A stretch of DNA of 64,000 bases, from contig NC_019701.1 in the NCBI RefSeq assembly GCF_000317065.1, forward strand, positions 1,364,001 through 1,428,000, read 5' to 3'. Below the pieces are notes generated by a model, which saw only the letters and a list, made by a program, of their open reading frames with translations, was not told the origin of the DNA and did not search any database. Positions 1 to 9,415 of the stretch are shown here, piece after piece. Origin of the DNA: Pseudanabaena sp. PCC 7367 (lineage in GTDB: Bacteria > Cyanobacteriota > Cyanobacteriia > Pseudanabaenales > Pseudanabaenaceae). The translations under genes and the position numbers were made by a program. How positions within the stretch are numbered: position 1 is the first letter of the stretch; each line of letters begins with the position of its first letter.

Positions 1-152
1 AAAAATTCCACAAAATCAGCACCAGCAGCCCTACCTAAGCCCAATAAAGTTGATAGGGTATCTTCCCAGCTAGCATCCAAACGGGTAATCACATTTTGAT
101 ATTGCAGGGTGGGAATTTCTTGGGTACGCAGGAGTGGGGTAGTTGCGATCAT
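1..152 (-). CDS. N-terminus of TldD/PmbA-family metalloprotease (partial)
   Basis: Only the first 50 codons are inside the window; the gene continues past base 1. The reading frame starts with ATG at 150-152 on the minus strand and contains [15 protein letters not shown], which resembles the N-terminal helix and strand of cyanobacterial TldD-type proteins. TldD/PmbA proteins are zinc-dependent proteases known for maturing modified peptides and for CcdA degradation. The metal-binding motif lies outside the window, so the call rests on this short segment and stays tentative. Confidence 0.55.
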   Translation of the reverse strand, partial: MIATTPLLRTQEIPTLQYQNVITRLDASWEDTLSTLLGLGRAAGADFVEF

Positions 153-453
153 TTATGTCCTCTTGGTTCTATATATTTAGATTCTACAAAATGCTGGGAT
201 TAGCTGGTGACGATCGCACCGTTTCCTAGGCCAGTTTAAGCTTAAATATTTCCCCAGACATAGATAGCAAGAGCATTATACAAGCCTTATGCTAGGCTCA
301 GCCATACTGGTGATCAGCATTTACAAGCTATGGCTTACCTATGTCTTACCGAAGATCGCATGAAGGCCAGATATATAATATATATTGACATATCGGCTGT
401 AGGCCAGCGATCGCCTGCCAAAAAACCAATCCTAACCCTATTAATTATTAATT
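153..453. other. Intergenic spacer upstream of the TldD-like gene
   Basis: No coding frame or RNA gene is visible. It holds the leader of the minus-strand TldD-like gene and the 3' flank of the ComFB protein gene. An AT-rich alternating run lies near 371-388. I could not assign a promoter with confidence. Confidence 0.5.
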
Positions 454-1806
454 CTAGATACTGGCATGACCATTGAGGCTGGCGATCACCCCATCATCTG
501 CCATCTCTGGGCGGGTATAAGTTAGGGGAGTGGCTAGTAAGGGGTAATGCAATTCAATACAGGCCACCGAGGGAATTCGCTGGAGGGTTTTGCGAGCGAC
601 CAGGCGGGGATTATCCGCCAACCAACCAAAGGTTTGCCAATTATTTGCTTTCATCAGTAAAACATCACCCTGGCTGCTTTCAATCAATGACATATCCGCA
701 TCCCCAGGCTTCAATCGCAATGATTTATAGATTTTGCCAACGGTTTTCCAGCGGTTGCGCCAGTCTGGCCCCATCGTGCGGGCAGCTTCGAGGGCTTCTT
801 CAACCATAATTGCCACATTTCGCCAGGTAATATCATCCCGTTGCAGCAACGATCGCAGCTCAGATAATGATTTATCCTGCTCCAGGTCAAACCTAGTAAA
901 GGGCAATGGCCCAACCAGACGTTTAGGGGTTTTACTCAAGGTCAAGATCGCTTGCACCACGGCCGATTCTATTTCGTCGGCTAGCTCAAGGTGGGCACGC
1001 TGTTGCTGCCGTTTATAGCCCTGGGCAGAGGTCGCATACATCGGTGGCAATCGATTCAGGGCATAGGCAGCCACATCCTCGCCCTTAACCTGCCTGGACA
1101 CCAGGCTGCTCAGGCGCTTAAGCTGTTCTTCAGATTCTGTCAGTACCAGCTTTTCAAGCACATTGGTGATCCCATAGTCCGCGTTAAGCATATAGGAATC
1201 AAAGTCATCACGATCGGCCAGATCACCACTTGGATATTCCTCGGCGATCGCGGCTACCGAGTTGACATGATTGCTGGCATGATTAAAATCAAGCTTGCGT
1301 TCGCGCCAGGTACTTTGCCGAAACTTGGCTCGTTTTAGATAATCTTTAATGTCGCTAACCTGCTTGCGGGTACGACTGACATAGGAGTGGGGGCTAAGGC
1401 TGCCATATCTTACCCCCTCCAGTGCCACAAAGGTTGCCTGGGGTACTTCTGCCCAATTCATATGGGGCTTATTGAATATTTTTTGGAGTTGCGCCAGGGC
1501 GTGGGCGGGTGATGAGATATCTACACCGGAAAGCGGTGTCACTTCACGATCGCTATCTCTGCTCACATTCATCATCGCCTTTTGGACAGCACTAATCACC
1601 TTGGGGCGCATTTCGCTATGAGCACGCTTACGTTGCTGTAGCCAGCCACGATCGGTACTGGCATACATTGGTGGCAGTAGATTTAGCGCATAGGCAGCAA
1701 CATCGCTCAATTCAATACTTTGTGAAATACTATTCCCCAAGCGTTGCAGTTGGTGTTTGGCTTCTTCTACTACCAGATCCTCAATGGTATTTTTGAGGCT
1801 GACCAT
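454..1806 (-). CDS. Protein with two ComFB domains
   Basis: This 450-residue protein holds two copies of the ComFB (late competence development protein) domain, at about residues 7-80 and 213-285. Each copy has the diagnostic core: a helix with EDLV or EKLV, then a QL.RL segment, then DVAAYALN.LPPMYA and a downstream QQ.RAH segment. No DNA-binding or catalytic motif is visible elsewhere. Single-domain ComFB proteins are common in cyanobacteria, and members (CdgR) are reported to bind c-di-GMP, so a nucleotide-second-messenger sensor is the likeliest role; that is inference. About 130 residues separate the copies, and about 160 residues of unrecognised sequence follow the second. It starts with ATG at 1804-1806. 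No obvious operon partner. Confidence 0.75.
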   Translation of the reverse strand: MVSLKNTIEDLVVEEAKHQLQRLGNSISQSIELSDVAAYALNLLPPMYASTDRGWLQQRKRAHSEMRPKVISAVQKAMMNVSRDSDREVTPLSGVDISSPAHALAQLQKIFNKPHMNWAEVPQATFVALEGVRYGSLSPHSYVSRTRKQVSDIKDYLKRAKFRQSTWRERKLDFNHASNHVNSVAAIAEEYPSGDLADRDDFDSYMLNADYGITNVLEKLVLTESEEQLKRLSSLVSRQVKGEDVAAYALNRLPPMYATSAQGYKRQQQRAHLELADEIESAVVQAILTLSKTPKRLVGPLPFTRFDLEQDKSLSELRSLLQRDDITWRNVAIMVEEALEAARTMGPDWRNRWKTVGKIYKSLRLKPGDADMSLIESSQGDVLLMKANNWQTFGWLADNPRLVARKTLQRIPSVACIELHYPLLATPLTYTRPEMADDGVIASLNGHASI

Positions 1807-2233
1807 ATGATGTTTAGTTCACAAATAACAGATGATGAGTAGCAAACTAATGAAACCGGGCATTTTTTGTATTTTCCATGCCTGTCCTCTGGTTTCACTT
1901 CAATGAATCCCTGTGCCAGTCTCAATGATTTTCAATACTTCTAGAGCAACAAGTCTATGTAACGTATAGAATACAGTCTTTTCTTGAGCGATCGCTTCAG
2001 CATTTTCGCTGGCCAGATCGCTAATTAATAATACTTGCCCTCTAAAATTTTATTTTAGCTTTGCCGCCAACGCGGTGATCTGGGTCAAGGCTGATTAAAA
2101 TTAATTCTTCTTAATCTACTGCAACCCTATTTGACATATCGTAATTGCTAGAATTACATAAGGGATAAGTACATCAGGGACAAAGCTTGGTAAAGCATGG
2201 TAACAATCGGACTGGCGTTGGAGGAAGGGGATC
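1807..2233. other. Intergenic spacer between divergent genes
   Basis: This 427-bp stretch separates the divergently transcribed ComFB gene and the small membrane protein gene, so it should contain two outward promoters. I see no reliable -10/-35 pair, no RNA fold and no coding frame with a ribosome binding site. Confidence 0.45.
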
Positions 2234-2464
2234 ATGGCCACAATCGATATTTTTATGATCATTGCCCTGGGTAGCATGATTGGCATTATTATGTTCAGCC
2301 AGTATGCTGCACCAGGTAACAATCTGGCTAGTTGTCAGAGTACGGCCTGCCGAAGAGCGACAGTTGCTGATGCGAATTTTCTCGATCGTACCTTTCAACT
2401 CATTCCTACGATCGGCATCTCGTTTTTGTTTTTCCTGGTGCTGGCGGCGATCGCGGCTCGTTAA
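2234..2464 (+). CDS. Small two-helix membrane protein, unknown
   Basis: This 76-residue protein has two hydrophobic helices, at about residues 4-26 and 53-74, joined by a polar loop with two cysteines (NLASCQSTACRR). A strong Shine-Dalgarno (GGAGG at 2220-2224, nine bases before the ATG) supports translation and fixes this start. I do not recognise the family. A frame shifted by one (from about 2280) is also open but lacks this ribosome binding site. It stands alone, 205 bp before tocopherol cyclase on the same strand, so it could share a transcript with it. Confidence 0.55.
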   Translation: MATIDIFMIIALGSMIGIIMFSQYAAPGNNLASCQSTACRRATVADANFLDRTFQLIPTIGISFLFFLVLAAIAAR

Positions 2465-2669
2465 CCTGCAAATAACTAGCAAAAAAGGTGGCGGGTAATA
2501 TTCAATGCTATAAATACTAAAAGTCTGATCATCTGGCGCTGAACTGCCTGGATCTGATTAACCTGTCAAATTGGCTTATATTAATCATTAATCAAATATT
2601 GCTCAAATTAATTAATCTGAGCCGCATTAGAATTAGCCAGTTGTAAATACTCTACAGTTTCTTGAGCAA

Positions 2670-3938
2670 ATGGCTTTAGTGCCCCACTCTGGTTACCACT
2701 GGCATGGTGGTAGCGATCGTTTTTTTGAGGGTTGGTATTTTCGGGTGACGCTGCCCCAGGCCAGGCAGTCGTTTGTATTTATGTATGCGATCGATGATCC
2801 CCAGGGACATACCCCCTATAGTGGTGGATCGGCGCAGGTTTTGGGAATAGATGAGCAATTAATCTGGCGCACGCTGCCTAATACGGGGGATTTCCGGGCT
2901 GATTATGATGCTTGCTGGTTAGAGCATTGGGGCGCAGGCGATCAGGGCTATCGGGTTAGCGATCGCCACAACCAGGGCATGCTCAAAGACCCAGCCACAG
3001 GCAAGTTTTGCACCTGGGACTATGAAATTACCACGATTAGCACTTGGGGCAGTTTTACTAATTTAACTAATTCGACCAATGGGGTTGCCAAATCGGGGCG
3101 ATCGTCAGAGCCAGAAGCGCCGATCGATCCAGGCATTTCTAGCAACTTAGCTAATTCACCCAGACACAATCAGCAAAATAGACAAATTAACGAGCCACGA
3201 TCGAGATTAAATACTGAGCCGCTTGATCGCAACGCTAAAATTTATCGCCAGGGACAAGCAACCCCTCGTCAAACCAAAACATCCCAAAAGCCCAAAGAAA
3301 AACCCAGAGCAGTGATGGGAATCTTGTCCTATTTGAGCGTATTTGAACCGGGCTGGCAAATTTTGCAATCCCATGCGATCGCCTCTGGCCAGATCAACTG
3401 GTGCGGTGATGTTTATAAGTTTACCAATGCTCCAGCCTATAGCGAAAAGAACTGGGGGCGCACGTTTCCGGATAAATGGTTTTGGTTGCAGTGCAATTCC
3501 TTTGCCAGCCATCCCACCCTCAGCATCACGGCCGCTGGCGGGAGGCGTGAATTTGTCGGCCAACCAACTAATGTGGCAATGGTCAGCATTCATTATCAAA
3601 ATCAGTTCTGGGCTTTTCTACCGGAAGATAGCCAGATCTATTGCCAGGTCAAGCCCTGGGGAGAATGGCACATTTATGCCCACAAAAATAAAATCAATGC
3701 CGATCGCTCCTTAACCTGGGTGCAGGTAATTGGTTGGTGCGATCGCCCTGGTAATCAGGTATTGGTGCCCACCGCAACTGGCTTGAAATTGCTCAGCACT
3801 GATACCCTGAATGGACAAATTCAGCTTAATCTCTCCAGCCCTGGCTTGCAACTCAGAGCCAGTGATAATCAAGCCGCACTGGAAATTGGCGGCGATCCCT
3901 GGCCAGAGCCCTGGCAATTTAAATCAGCCCAAATTTAA
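2670..3938 (+). CDS. Tocopherol cyclase
   Basis: Tocopherol cyclase (plant VTE1, Synechocystis Slr1737) closes the chromanol ring of the phytylquinol to give tocopherol, the membrane antioxidant. The family hallmarks are present: PHSGYHWHG at the N-terminus, FFEGWYFRV at residues 18-26, FEPGWQI near 225-231, and NWGRTFPDKWFWLQCN. At 422 residues it is longer than the roughly 360-residue Slr1737. The excess is a polar, low-complexity insertion at about residues 128-213, rich in Asn, Ser, Gln, Arg and Pro, placed where the family normally has a short connector. The earlier enzyme, homogentisate phytyltransferase, is encoded in this window at 62376-63374, not next door as in Synechocystis. Confidence 0.93.
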   Translation: MALVPHSGYHWHGGSDRFFEGWYFRVTLPQARQSFVFMYAIDDPQGHTPYSGGSAQVLGIDEQLIWRTLPNTGDFRADYDACWLEHWGAGDQGYRVSDRHNQGMLKDPATGKFCTWDYEITTISTWGSFTNLTNSTNGVAKSGRSSEPEAPIDPGISSNLANSPRHNQQNRQINEPRSRLNTEPLDRNAKIYRQGQATPRQTKTSQKPKEKPRAVMGILSYLSVFEPGWQILQSHAIASGQINWCGDVYKFTNAPAYSEKNWGRTFPDKWFWLQCNSFASHPTLSITAAGGRREFVGQPTNVAMVSIHYQNQFWAFLPEDSQIYCQVKPWGEWHIYAHKNKINADRSLTWVQVIGWCDRPGNQVLVPTATGLKLLSTDTLNGQIQLNLSSPGLQLRASDNQAALEIGGDPWPEPWQFKSAQI

Positions 3939-4046
3939 CGATCTGGCTAAAATATAAGCGATCGCCTTTGTAAAATTGATCAGCATCGGCCTAGCAAAAC
4001 AAAACATACCAGCATGAGCCGATATCTTTAATCCAAGCCAGAGCGA

Positions 4047-5048
4047 CTAGCGAAACATACTGCTCACCGAGGAATCCTCATGCACCCGCCAGATCGTCTC
4101 ACCGATCAAATTGGCCACCGACAACTGAGTCAGTTGCGGGAAATGGTTATCCTTGGGGACTGGGATTGTATTAGTGACAATGATCTCCTCAAAGCCTGCC
4201 TGAGAAAGCCGTTCGATCGCTGGTGGTGAAAACACCGGATGGATCGCACAAACATATACTTGCTTGGCTCCTTCCTGACGCAGCAATTTGGCTGCCGCCG
4301 TAATGGTTCCAGCAGTATCGATCATGTCGTCCACCAGCACCGCGTTTTTACCTTCCACTTCGCCCACCACATTAAACACTTCAGCCACATTATGAGCCTG
4401 GCGACGCTTATCAATAATGGCGATCGGCGCATCATCCAGCTTTTTCGCAAATGCTCTGGCTCTGGCCACCCCCCCCACATCCGGCGACACCACCACGATG
4501 TCTTCCAGTTGTTTATCTAAAATATAGTTAATCAATACCGGCGAGCCATAGACATGATCGCAGGGGATATCAAAATAGCCCTGGATCTGGGCAGAATGCA
4601 AATCCATTGCAATCACCCGATCGGCTCCCGATTGCACAATCAAATTGGCGACTAGCTTGGCCGTAATCGATTCTCGCCCGGCTGTTTTGCGATCGGCACG
4701 GGCATAGCCATAATAGGGCAACACCGCCGTAATTTGCCGCGCGGATGCTCGACGGCAGGCATCGATCATAATTAACAGTTCGGTCAAATTATCATTGACT
4801 GGTCTACAGGTTGGTTGGAGCAAATAAACATCACAACCTCTGATCGACTCTTGTACCTGGATATAAACCTCACCATCGGCAAAGGTTTTTCTGACCATTG
4901 GGCCCAGTTCAATGCCTAAATAATTTGCCACCTCCTGAGCCAGGGGCAAATTCGCAGATCCAGCAAATAAACGCAGCCGATCTTCGCCACTGGAAGACAA
5001 GCGTGCTAACCTTGAAGCCTCACGGGAAATTTTGGTATGAGTAATCAC
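4047..5048 (-). CDS. prs: Ribose-phosphate pyrophosphokinase (PRPP synthetase)
   Basis: This enzyme makes 5-phosphoribosyl-1-pyrophosphate from ribose 5-phosphate and ATP for purine, pyrimidine, histidine, tryptophan and NAD synthesis. The 333-residue length is normal. Visible motifs are the N-terminal RLRLFAGSANLPLAQEVA, the flexible-loop RADRKTAGRESITAKLVA, the metal site DLHSAQIQGYF and the PRPP-binding loop VLVDDMIDTAGTI near residues 238-250. The start is a GTG at 5046-5048, and no clear ribosome binding site precedes it, so the first 20 residues are less certain. It faces tocopherol cyclase tail to tail across 108 bp. Confidence 0.97.
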   Translation of the reverse strand: MITHTKISREASRLARLSSSGEDRLRLFAGSANLPLAQEVANYLGIELGPMVRKTFADGEVYIQVQESIRGCDVYLLQPTCRPVNDNLTELLIMIDACRRASARQITAVLPYYGYARADRKTAGRESITAKLVANLIVQSGADRVIAMDLHSAQIQGYFDIPCDHVYGSPVLINYILDKQLEDIVVVSPDVGGVARARAFAKKLDDAPIAIIDKRRQAHNVAEVFNVVGEVEGKNAVLVDDMIDTAGTITAAAKLLRQEGAKQVYVCAIHPVFSPPAIERLSQAGFEEIIVTNTIPVPKDNHFPQLTQLSVANLIGETIWRVHEDSSVSSMFR

Positions 5049-5085
5049 AGCTAAAAAAAACCCACTGTTGGCATCGTAGCATTCC

Positions 5086-5115
5086 TTTTGGGGTTCAATG
5101 ATCGAATCCCCAAAA
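5086..5115 (-). terminator. Inverted repeat downstream of ftsZ, possible terminator
   Basis: TTTTGGGG at 5086-5093 pairs with CCCCAAAA at 5108-5115 around a 14-base loop. It lies 128 bp downstream of the ftsZ stop on the minus strand. The A/T arms could serve as the U-tract in either direction. The stem is short and it also sits in the prs leader, so a regulatory hairpin for prs is an alternative. Confidence 0.4.
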
Positions 5116-5243
5116 TGTTAAGGTATCGCCACATGTGAGTAAATCCTCACCAACCCAGTCGATCGAATGTGGGGATGGGCTGTTTGTTCTTACCAGCAAT
5201 CGGATTTTTGATCTGGCTATGTTAACAACTAACAACCAAAGAT

Positions 5244-6530
5244 CTACCTTTTGGGTCGTCTGCGTTGCAAAAAGTCGGGAATGTCCAGACCTGGCTTGCT
5301 GATCCTGGGATCGGCAGCGGTGGGACTAGGCGCAGGGGTATTTGGCACAATCGGCGACTTGACTGGTACTTGCTTTTTGATTTTAGGCGTTGGTGCAACA
5401 TTTGGCTTTTGGGAAAAACCAGTGGCGATCACGGTGATCCGAATTTCGCCTTCCATGCTGTCATCAATCACCGCCCCGAAAATAATATTGGCATTGGGAT
5501 CGACCACCTCATAGATGGTTTCGGCCGCGGCATTTACTTCATGCAAAGTCAGGTCACTACCGCCAGTGATATTGAAGACCACGCCATTGGCACCCTCGAT
5601 CGAAGCCTCCAGCAGTGGCGATGAGATCGCGGTCATGGCAGCTTCACGGGCGCGCGATTTACCGGAACCCGTGCCGATCCCCATCAGGGCTGAACCAGCA
5701 TCGGCCATTACCGCCCGAATATCCGCAAAGTCTACATTCACCAACCCAGGAATAGTAATAATATCAGAGATACCCTGTACGCCCTGGCGCAACACATCAT
5801 CAGCAACCCTAAAGGCCTCTTGGACTGGGGTTTGCTCGGAAATCACTGAAAGTAACTTGTCGTTGGGAATAATAATCAGGGTGTCTACGCGGCTTTGTAG
5901 GGATTCCACCCCGTCTTCCGATTGCTGGGTGCGTCGCCTGCCCTCGAAGGTGAAGGGTCTGGTAACTACGCCGATCGTCAGTGCGCCGGTTTCCTTGGCC
6001 ACTTCAGCAATGATTGGGGCAGCACCAGTACCAGTACCACCACCCATCCCAGCGGTAATAAATACTAAATCAGCCCCTTCGATCGCCGCCGCAATATCAT
6101 CCCGCGACTCTTCGGCAGCTTTTTGGCCGATCGCTGGATTGCCGCCTGCTCCCAGGCCACGAGTTAACTTTTGCCCCAATTGAAACCGTTGTGATGCCGA
6201 GGACTGAATCAAAGCCTGCGCATCAGTGTTGACAGACCAAAACTCAACACCAGATACCTCACTGGCAATCATTCGGTTAACGGCATTGCCACCAGCACCA
6301 CCTACGCCAATGACTTTTATCTTTGCCATACTACCCGGCGTGATTTCATCCAATTTTCCGTCAACTCCTGGTTGCTGTTTATTGCTATGCTTATGATTAA
6401 GGGAATTGCCTAAATTTAGTTCAGCATGGGGTATGTGTTCATAGGCTTCGTTAGCCATTGGGATGCCCGATAGTGCGTTGTCCCCAGAGCTATCGGACTC
6501 TAGCTCTGACCAATTATTCTCAGGTGTCAT
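5244..6530 (-). CDS. ftsZ: Cell division protein FtsZ
   Basis: FtsZ is the tubulin-like GTPase that forms the division ring at midcell. The 428 residues comprise a poorly conserved N-terminal extension of about 67 residues, then the GTPase core from [18 protein letters not shown]. The tubulin signature GGGTGTG is at residues 163-169. The synergy-loop segment [11 protein letters not shown] follows, then a Pro-rich linker and the conserved tail IPDFLQRRR, which binds FtsZ partners. N-terminal extensions are typical of cyanobacterial FtsZ. The gene follows ftsQ on the same strand with a 173-bp gap, the usual cyanobacterial arrangement. Confidence 0.98.
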   Translation of the reverse strand: MTPENNWSELESDSSGDNALSGIPMANEAYEHIPHAELNLGNSLNHKHSNKQQPGVDGKLDEITPGSMAKIKVIGVGGAGGNAVNRMIASEVSGVEFWSVNTDAQALIQSSASQRFQLGQKLTRGLGAGGNPAIGQKAAEESRDDIAAAIEGADLVFITAGMGGGTGTGAAPIIAEVAKETGALTIGVVTRPFTFEGRRRTQQSEDGVESLQSRVDTLIIIPNDKLLSVISEQTPVQEAFRVADDVLRQGVQGISDIITIPGLVNVDFADIRAVMADAGSALMGIGTGSGKSRAREAAMTAISSPLLEASIEGANGVVFNITGGSDLTLHEVNAAAETIYEVVDPNANIIFGAVIDDSMEGEIRITVIATGFSQKPNVAPTPKIKKQVPVKSPIVPNTPAPSPTAADPRISKPGLDIPDFLQRRRPKR

Positions 6531-6703
6531 TAAAACTGCAAAGTAGAAGTATAAAACATTGCCAGTTATACAAGATTACATGTTAAATCAAACTCAGTCA
6601 GAATTTTTAGCATGTTATAGGATTTTCGTTGGCTCTAGTTTGACTAGATTTGCCTCAATCACCAATTAAACTGGCTAGATTAATCAGCTACTAAATTGCA
6701 AGT

Positions 6704-7522
6704 CTATAACTCTATTGCCGACAAATCAACTTTAGCCGAGTCTAACATCTCCAGGACTGGGCTATTAGGGTCGCTCAAATCCAGATAGAGAAAGCTTTCG
6801 GGGTCAAGAACGCGATCGAGTTTACGCAATCGATCGAGGGTCTTTAATTGGCGCGCCAACTTATTAGGTTTATAGATACCACAATGCACTGTTCCCAACT
6901 CGGTGATCAAAATCAAGTTAGACTTATCCCGCCAGTCCACCTGAGTGATTTTGACCGGGCTGTTGCTGATGTGGTCATAGGCTTCAGCCCAAACCTCAGC
7001 CACCTGTTGATCAAAGCCCAGAATAGTTAATTGGGGCTGATCGATCGAACTGGGGTAGCTATGCAGGGGCATCCAGGCACCATTTTCATCTAATAAGCCC
7101 TCTTCGTTAAATTGCAGGGCTCTGGCAACTGGTTCCCGCTCTTCCACAATCACGGTTAGCTTAGAAGGAAAAAGAGTACGTTGCACTTCCACACTTTTGA
7201 CCGGAGCAGTCTTTTCCAACTGTTCAGCAATTTCATGGGGCTTGACCCAAAAGATGTGCTGTGGATAACTAACTGGCACCATATCCTGCAAAGTTTCCCG
7301 CGTTAACAGCTTGTTACCTTCAATATCAATTTGACTGGAGTTATCTAGCTTTAGATCGGGCAGGGAAGCCAACCAAACCAAACCAGTAGTGGCACTACTA
7401 ATAAATACAATTTGCCACATATGCTGAAAAAACTTCAATCGCCGTTTCTGCCGAATTTGCTTGCGGCGGGCGACAAAATCGTCTTCAGAATTTGGATATG
7501 GAAGAGAAAGCCACGATCTCAT
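6704..7522 (-). CDS. ftsQ: Cell division protein FtsQ/DivIB
   Basis: FtsQ is a single-pass membrane protein that links early and late divisome components. The protein has a basic N-terminus (RRKQIRQKRRLKFF), one hydrophobic helix at about residues 34-52, and a POTRA-type region starting at IDIEGNKLLTRETL, followed by the family segment VERTLFPSKL-like QRTLFPSKLTVIVEEREPVA. I chose the ATG at 7520-7522 (272 residues); a GTG two codons upstream is equally open. It lies just upstream of ftsZ, which supports the call, because FtsQ sequences diverge strongly. Confidence 0.92.
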   Translation of the reverse strand: MRSWLSLPYPNSEDDFVARRKQIRQKRRLKFFQHMWQIVFISSATTGLVWLASLPDLKLDNSSQIDIEGNKLLTRETLQDMVPVSYPQHIFWVKPHEIAEQLEKTAPVKSVEVQRTLFPSKLTVIVEEREPVARALQFNEEGLLDENGAWMPLHSYPSSIDQPQLTILGFDQQVAEVWAEAYDHISNSPVKITQVDWRDKSNLILITELGTVHCGIYKPNKLARQLKTLDRLRKLDRVLDPESFLYLDLSDPNSPVLEMLDSAKVDLSAIEL

Positions 7523-7977
7523 GGTCACAACACATTATTGGGATGGGATTGGATTTGCGGATGGGATATGCTTAAACCAGAATGCTTAGCCTATATATAT
7601 TGACCGAACAATCATAAATAAAAACAAATAGTTGGCCAATCGGTTAACAGCTACGATCGCTAATCTTGCTTATTTCATGCTTCATAGCCATTGCATTGAT
7701 AAAATGCATCACAATAACTATAAATTTATCAGTCGGCCTACGAAATAAATAGAAAAATAAATAGAATTAGTTGATTTATTCAACATCAAGTCATTAAATC
7801 AAATAGATTCAACCCAATACCGTTCAGGGAACAATATCACGGTCTTTTTATTTACTTAATCTTAAATTCGCCTTAAATAGAGCTAGAACCTTTAAGAGAC
7901 AAAATCGATCGCCTTATCTAAATCGCCCTACTTAATTCGATAGAACCACAAAATGGCAACCAAAGATATGAGGGAAT
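7523..7977. other. Intergenic spacer upstream of ftsQ
   Basis: This AT-rich 455-bp spacer presumably carries the ftsQ-ftsZ promoter on the minus strand. The sequence AAATAAATAG occurs twice, at 7743-7752 and 7755-7764. TTGCATT/AATGCAT arms at about 7692-7709 can form a small hairpin. No gene is seen. Confidence 0.45.
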
Positions 7978-8211
7978 TCAAAGATCAGTAGAGGGGCTGC
8001 TATGGAACTGGCGCTCTAGCATTTCGACGATCTCCTGGCGATCATTAGCCAGATCAACCTGACGAGTAGCAACACCAACCCTTGGCTTAAGCGATCGCTT
8101 CGCAAATGGTGCAGGCATGCGGAACATCTGCAATGCTTTTAAAAATAGCAACATTGCTGCTGCGATTAATAAAACGGAGATAAAAACGTAGGCAACTGCA
8201 GCAATCATCAT
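7978..8211 (-). CDS. Small single-pass membrane protein, unknown
   Basis: The 77-residue product has one N-terminal membrane helix (about residues 3-26, rich in Ala, Leu and Ile) and a polar tail with basic residues (FAKRSLKPRVG) and an acidic helix-like end (QEIVEMLERQF). An AAGG motif lies just upstream of the double ATG at 8206-8211. I do not recognise the family. It precedes the ftsQ-ftsZ pair on the same strand, but a 455-bp gap argues against a shared transcript. It is probably a real gene, because the topology follows the positive-inside rule. Confidence 0.5.
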   Translation of the reverse strand: MMIAAVAYVFISVLLIAAAMLLFLKALQMFRMPAPFAKRSLKPRVGVATRQVDLANDRQEIVEMLERQFHSSPSTDL

Positions 8212-8404
8212 ACTTAACCTTATGTCTAGATGGGATTTAACCTAAGATACAAAATTAGTTTACCCTGGCATACATTCTGGCAATCAAGCCCTAGATGCCT
8301 TCAGACAAATGCTGATAGTGCGATCGAGTTACTACAAAAAGATGCATGTATTTAAGCATATCTAAAACATAATTACCAAATATTTAAGCTATTGAGGCCA
8401 AAAA

Positions 8405-9415
8405 TTGCATAAGAATACCGACACAAGAATCATAAATTCAAATAAATCAATTAAACTAGCGATCGCGGCTGGATGTTTGAGTATTATTTTGGGCATGATT
8501 ACAATTGGCTTGTTTGTGTCCTTAGCTGCTCCGGCAATGGCTGAATGGGCTTACCCTGCTGCGGTAGATATTACTTGGAGCAAAAATGAAAGTCGAGGCG
8601 ATCGTTTAGCATTCTCAGTGCCAAAATTGAATTTGGTGATCGGTGCAAACCCCAAACCAACTCAAGCCGAAGCAACGATCGCCCAACTGCCAGTCTATGA
8701 CCCTGAAGTTGCCAGCCAGATAGAACCAAAGCAGGATTTTTATACTAAACACGCGCTCCATAGCCCAGATGGGATCGGTAAGTTTTACCTTGGTCGGGAG
8801 ATCGCTAAGGTGATGGGACACACTGAAGCGGTTTGGTTAGAGCGCCCCAGTCGGCAGTGGCAGGAAGATCCAGACGCAGTGATCGCCGCATTGCACCTCA
8901 AACCTACTGACGTGGTGGCAGATATTGGCGCGGGGACGGGCTATTTTAGCTTTCGGCTCAGTCAGCAGCTCACTCAGGGCAAGGTGTATGCCGTTGATAT
9001 CCAGCCAGAAATGATCGATATTTTGCGATTTTTGAAAACCGAGAATGCGATCGATAATGTGGAAACGGTGCTGAGCGATCCCCAAGATCCCCATCTTCCC
9101 AGCCAAAGCATCGATCTAGCGTTGATGGTGGATGCCTACCATGAATTTGCCTACCCCCATGAAATGATGCAGGGGATCGTTAAAGCGCTCAAATCAGGCG
9201 GCAGAGTAGTTCTGGTGGAATATCGCCGCGAAAATCCGTTTATTGCGATCAAAACCTTGCATAAAATGACCCAACGTCAAGCCAAGCAAGAAATGGCAGC
9301 GGTCGGCCTCAGTTGGCTAGAAACAGATGAGTCGTTGCCCAGCCAACACATTATGATCTTCCAGAAGCCAATGCAAGAACTGGAACAAGAGACTAGCTCA
9401 ACGGAAGTTAAATAG
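8405..9415 (+). CDS. SAM-dependent methyltransferase with N-terminal export signal
   Basis: The C-terminal half is a class I methyltransferase: motif I DVVADIGAGTGYFSFRL at about residues 166-182, then the acidic end of strand 2 (VYAVDIQPEM) and LVEYRRE. Before it lies the segment FYLGREIAKVMGH, typical of a family found with signal peptides. The N-terminus has a hydrophobic stretch at about 17-44 ending in APAMA, a good signal-peptidase site. The listed start is TTG at 8405; the next in-frame ATG is 30 residues later and would cut the hydrophobic segment. The substrate is unknown. Whether the catalytic domain really leaves the cytoplasm, where SAM is available, is open. Confidence 0.8.
   Translation: MHKNTDTRIINSNKSIKLAIAAGCLSIILGMITIGLFVSLAAPAMAEWAYPAAVDITWSKNESRGDRLAFSVPKLNLVIGANPKPTQAEATIAQLPVYDPEVASQIEPKQDFYTKHALHSPDGIGKFYLGREIAKVMGHTEAVWLERPSRQWQEDPDAVIAALHLKPTDVVADIGAGTGYFSFRLSQQLTQGKVYAVDIQPEMIDILRFLKTENAIDNVETVLSDPQDPHLPSQSIDLALMVDAYHEFAYPHEMMQGIVKALKSGGRVVLVEYRRENPFIAIKTLHKMTQRQAKQEMAAVGLSWLETDESLPSQHIMIFQKPMQELEQETSSTEVK

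Noticed and set aside
5515-6183. 222-codon frame antisense to ftsZ
   Set aside because: A shadow of ftsZ codon usage; Ala/Ser/Pro-rich as expected from reading the opposite strand of a conserved gene.
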